Position numbers and translations under genes: made by a program. The notes below the pieces were generated by a model. That model was not told where the DNA came from. It did not search any database and worked only from the letters and a program-made list of their open reading frames with translations. Positions 61,126-64,000 of a stretch of 64,000 bases of DNA are shown piece by piece. Source of the stretch: Pseudomonas shirazensis (GTDB lineage: Bacteria; Pseudomonadota; Gammaproteobacteria; Pseudomonadales; Pseudomonadaceae); assembly GCF_014268785.2 (NCBI RefSeq), contig NZ_JABWRD020000001.1:509001-573000 (forward strand), in the 5' to 3' direction. The stretch's first letter is position 1. Every line of letters begins with the position of its first letter.

Positions 61126-63516
61126 TCAGAAGCTGTACTTGAAACTGGTCATCAGATTGCGCGGCGCGCCGTACACGCTATACAACCCGGACTGGCTGTA
61201 ATACTCGCGATCGAACACGTTATTGATGTTCAGCGCAGCACTGAGGTTGCGGCTGATGTCGTAGCGGGCCATCAGGTTGGTAACCGCATAGCTGCTCTGG
61301 CTGAAGGTGTGCAAGTCAGCGCCAACCTTGCTCTGCCAGTTCACCCCGCCGCCAATCGTCAGTTTGTTCAGCGGCCCGTGCAGCCGGTAGCTGGTGAAGG
61401 TCTTTACGCTGTTGCGCGGCAGGTTGGTATTGATGCGCTGGTCATCGGCATCGGTGGTGACCGAATAGGCATAGCCGGCGGACGCCTGCCAGCCTTCGGC
61501 CAGTTCGCCGTTCAGTTCCAGCTCAATGCCCTTGGATGTGGTGTCCTGCTCGGCGCTGTAGACGTTGTCGTGCTGCCAGATGGCAAGGTTGTCCTGCTCC
61601 AGCTTGAACAGCGCAAGGCTTGAGTTGAGCTTGCCGTCGAGGTGCGAGCCTTTGATGCCGATCTCGTAGCCGACGCCTTCCATCGGGTCGAGCGGGTTGT
61701 TGTCTTCATCGGTCACCCACGACGCTTGCGGGTTGAAGATCTTGGTGTAGCTGGCATACAGCGACCAGGTCTGATCAAGGTCGTAGACCACCCCGGCATA
61801 CGGGATGAATACGCCGCTCTCTTTGCGCTTGACCTCGGTCTCGGCGCCGCCGTACGGGCGGTCGGAGGTGTCGCGCTTCCAGTCGATCAGGCGGCTGCCG
61901 AGGATCAGGCTGAGGCCTTCGCTGACGCTGAAGCGCGAGGTCAGGTAGGCAGCGTACTGGTCTTCATCGATCGACGACTTGCCGCTCTCGGTGAAGGTGG
62001 GCTTGGCCGAGTTGCCGTCCCAGTCGAACAGGTTGTCGATCGCGCCGGCAGGCGAGCCGGCATAGTCATAGCCCCAACCGCCCCAGCCGGGCACGCTTTC
62101 CTTGTACTGGGACAAGGTCATCCCGGTGATCAGTTCGTGCTCGCGGCCGAACAGGCTGAACGGGCCGGTGGCGTAGACATCGAGGTTGTCCTGGCGTGGC
62201 GTACCGGAGAAGCGCACGGGCAGTTGCGACAGGCCGCTGCCGTCGGTGTTCAAGTCGCCCCTGGCGAAGTTGAACACTTCGTCGAACTTGTTTTCGGCGT
62301 GGGTCAGCTCGATCTTGCCGCTCCAGCCGTTGCCCAGTTGCTGTTCGATGGAGGTGAAGAAACTGGTTTGCTCGTGGTCGTTGTAGGACCAGTCCGGGGC
62401 GGCGTTGAGCGAGCGCTTGAGGTTGGTGCGCTGGCCGGTGCTGAAGCGCGACGGCAGGCCCGAGCGCAGCGGCGAGTCGACGTCGCTGCGCAGGTAGCTG
62501 AAGCCCAGGGTCAGCAGGGTGTCTTCAGTCAGGTCGAACTCGGTGATGCCATAGATCAGCTGCGACTGCGAAGAGTAGCGGTCGATCCAGGCCTTCTCGG
62601 TCTTGTAGTCGGCGACGAAGCGGCCGCGGATGTTGCCCGCTTCGGTCAGCGGGCCCGAGACGTCGAAGCCTGTGCCGTAGCGGTCCCAGGTGCCGGCCTC
62701 GCCGGTAATGCTGGCCTGCGCATCGGCCGTCGGGCGCTTGCGGATCAGGTTGATGGTCGCCGAAGGGTTGCCCATGCCGCTGATCAAACCGGTGGCACCG
62801 CGGACGATTTCGACGCGGTCGTACATCGCCATGCTCTGCGAGTAGTTGTCCAGACGAGTGTTGGTGGGCACGCCGTCGACCTCGTAGTTCTGGATGGCAA
62901 AGCCGCGTGACCAGTACGAGTCGCTCTCGGCGCCGAGGCCGTCGCGCACGACGATGATGCCGGGGGTGGCCTCGAGGGCATCGGTGAGGTTGGTCAGGCG
63001 CTGGTCATCGAGGCGCTGGCGGGTCATCACTGTGAGCGACTGCGGGGTTTCCTGCGGGGTCAGGTTGAGGCGGGTCGAGCTGCTGGACGAATAGGTGGTG
63101 TAGAGGCCGGTGCCTTCGGTGGTCGAGCCGGGGGCTTTGCCGGAGATGGATACCGCGCTCAGCTCCATCGCGCCGCTGCTGCTGGCTTGCAGGGTGTAGT
63201 TGCCGTTGGCACTGCGGCTGGCCTCCAGGCCACTGCCGGCAAGCAGCATGGCCAGGCCCTGGTCAACGTCGAAGTTGCCGTGCAGGCCGGCGGTGCTGCG
63301 TCCGTCGGTGAGGGTGCTGGGGTAGCTCAGCAGAATATGGGCGGCCTGGCCAAAGCGGCTCAGGGCTGGCGCGAGCGGGCCGGCCGGGATGTCGAAGTCG
63401 GCCTGGGCCTGCTCGGCGGCGCTGGCCCAGGTGGGCAGCATCAGCAGCGGTGCGGTGGCGGTCATGCAGGCGATGGCCTGGACCACGGCGCCGGCCAGTT
63501 TATGCTTGAGATTCAC
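61126..63516 (-). CDS. TonB-dependent ferric-siderophore transducer receptor
   Basis: A 796-residue outer-membrane receptor with GTG start after GGGGA. Signal peptide to about residue 33, an STN signalling domain (about 38-100, FDIPAGPLAPALSRFGQAAH), then TonB-box region, plug (about 145-260: LTPQETPQSLTVMTRQRL, GIIVVRDGLGAESDSYWSRGF, SATINLIRKRP) and barrel ending FKYSF. The plug resembles the FpvA/FoxA group that takes hydroxamate or mixed siderophores. With the FecR-type gene just upstream it forms a cell-surface signalling unit; the sigma factor gene would lie beyond 64000. Whether it imports the home pyoverdine (FpvB-like) or a foreign siderophore cannot be told. The 85-base gap to the FecR gene includes a T-rich stretch. 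Confidence 0.92.
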   Translation of the reverse strand: MNLKHKLAGAVVQAIACMTATAPLLMLPTWASAAEQAQADFDIPAGPLAPALSRFGQAAHILLSYPSTLTDGRSTAGLHGNFDVDQGLAMLLAGSGLEASRSANGNYTLQASSSGAMELSAVSISGKAPGSTTEGTGLYTTYSSSSSTRLNLTPQETPQSLTVMTRQRLDDQRLTNLTDALEATPGIIVVRDGLGAESDSYWSRGFAIQNYEVDGVPTNTRLDNYSQSMAMYDRVEIVRGATGLISGMGNPSATINLIRKRPTADAQASITGEAGTWDRYGTGFDVSGPLTEAGNIRGRFVADYKTEKAWIDRYSSQSQLIYGITEFDLTEDTLLTLGFSYLRSDVDSPLRSGLPSRFSTGQRTNLKRSLNAAPDWSYNDHEQTSFFTSIEQQLGNGWSGKIELTHAENKFDEVFNFARGDLNTDGSGLSQLPVRFSGTPRQDNLDVYATGPFSLFGREHELITGMTLSQYKESVPGWGGWGYDYAGSPAGAIDNLFDWDGNSAKPTFTESGKSSIDEDQYAAYLTSRFSVSEGLSLILGSRLIDWKRDTSDRPYGGAETEVKRKESGVFIPYAGVVYDLDQTWSLYASYTKIFNPQASWVTDEDNNPLDPMEGVGYEIGIKGSHLDGKLNSSLALFKLEQDNLAIWQHDNVYSAEQDTTSKGIELELNGELAEGWQASAGYAYSVTTDADDQRINTNLPRNSVKTFTSYRLHGPLNKLTIGGGVNWQSKVGADLHTFSQSSYAVTNLMARYDISRNLSAALNINNVFDREYYSQSGLYSVYGAPRNLMTSFKYSF

Positions 63517-63601
63517 GCGTTGTTCCCCGATTGAATGATTGTCTGGGGGTTAAGTCTCGCGAGAATCAAAAATGGACCACCCTTGCGCAGATTTTTTTGC
63601 G

Positions 63602-64000
63602 TCAGGCGATGCGTGGCTTCAATGTCACCCAGTACCGGGTGAAATGCTCGACCTCAAGCTGCAGGGTGTTGGCCACGGCGAGGATGACCTTGTCGGTATC
63701 GGCCAGCGGAAAGGTGCCGGACACACGTAGCCTGGCCAAAGCGGGATCACAGGTCAGATGGCCACGTCGGTAACGGCTCAGTTCAGCGATGAATTCTGCC
63801 AGTGGCTGGTCTTGAGCGACCAGCATGCCCTGGCTCCAGGCAGGGATGGCGAGCGGTTCAGGTTGCCGGCTAACTATGCCGGCTTCGGCGAAGGTGGCTC
63901 GCTCGCCGGCTTGCAGGATGATCGGCGGGTGTGCCAGCAGGGCAGGGCTGAATACCAGCTCGCCGCGGTAGACGCTGACCTGAGTAAGACCCGCGCGTTG
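63602..64000 (-). CDS. FecR-family anti-sigma regulator, C-terminal part (cut by window edge)
   Basis: An open frame of 132 codons plus stop runs to the window end. VSVYRGELVFSP near the edge, QAGERATFAEAG, PAWSQGMLVAQDQPLAEF and LSRYRRGHLTCDPALARLRVSGTFPLADTD are the periplasmic FecR domain and its STN-like C-terminal part (VSGxFPL..D). FecR proteins sit in the inner membrane, sense the STN domain of a loaded TonB receptor and release an ECF sigma factor. Its partner is the receptor gene immediately downstream. Confidence 0.9.
   Translation of the reverse strand, partial: QRAGLTQVSVYRGELVFSPALLAHPPIILQAGERATFAEAGIVSRQPEPLAIPAWSQGMLVAQDQPLAEFIAELSRYRRGHLTCDPALARLRVSGTFPLADTDKVILAVANTLQLEVEHFTRYWVTLKPRIA

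Noticed and set aside
60889..61623. 244-codon plus-strand frame opposite the 3' end of the TonB receptor
   Set aside because: It is antisense to a well-supported receptor gene and has no ribosome site or recognisable motif.
63517..63601. Fur box before the second receptor gene
   Set aside because: GAATGATTGTC is only a partial match to the GATAATGATAATCATTATC consensus.

Overview
The window is high-GC DNA from a fluorescent Pseudomonas, most like the P. putida / P. fluorescens lineages. The evidence is a pyoverdine locus (peptide synthetases, fpvA, pvdE, pvdMNO, a PvdYII-like acetyltransferase and PvdS-type iron-starvation promoters), polB, and Pseudomonas-style LysR, GGDEF/EAL and TonB-receptor genes.

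Layout. 1-3.9 kb: the start of an exported protein, an SGNH-like hydrolase, a LysE exporter with a YqcI/YcgG gene, and a divergent LysR regulator. 3.9-6.3 kb: DNA polymerase II. 6.4-30.3 kb: one co-oriented operon of three large peptide synthetases plus a SyrP-like iron/2-oxoglutarate hydroxylase. Reading the adenylation pockets gives D-Ser, Lys, a His-like residue (split module with a degenerate condensation-like 'interface' domain beside the hydroxylase, hence probably beta-hydroxy-His), D-Asp, and D-(acyl)hydroxyornithine. The line ends in a condensation domain with no thioesterase, so at least one more synthetase must lie elsewhere. 30.5-32.0 kb: a colicin Ia-type pore-forming bacteriocin converging with its AT-rich immunity gene. 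32.3-36.6 kb: fpvA and pvdE on the minus strand.

36.9-42.0 kb is an island inside the pyoverdine locus: an HNH nuclease overlapping a large AAA ATPase (a Septu/PtuAB-like defence pair with an unusual ATPase of about 750 residues) and a BCCT transporter. It is flanked by a diverged direct duplication. One copy holds the 3' end and downstream spacer of the intact acetyltransferase gene. The other is a broken remnant of that 3' end beside pvdE, and it alone keeps a perfect PvdS-type promoter. 42.3-46.9 kb: acetyltransferase, pvdO, pvdN and pvdM, transcribed leftward from their own PvdS-type box.

47.2-49.9 kb: a DUF4174 protein, then a bufferin-type RiPP operon: a periplasmic precursor with five EGKCG motifs, an MNIO (DUF692) enzyme and a DUF2063 partner. 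49.8-60.9 kb: an EamA transporter with LysR, two cyclic-di-GMP proteins, a multi-zinc-ribbon protein of unknown role, a PP2C phosphatase, and an MFS exporter with LysR. 61.1-64 kb: a second TonB-dependent transducer receptor and the C-terminal part of its FecR-type anti-sigma regulator, cut by the window edge.

How it works together: PvdS-type promoters would switch on the synthetases, pvdMNO/acetyltransferase and pvdE/fpvA under iron limitation. The synthetases would extend an acylated chromophore precursor made elsewhere, PvdE exports it to the periplasm, PvdM/N/O mature it, and FpvA takes back the iron complex. Domain and family calls come from motifs read by eye; no database search was run.
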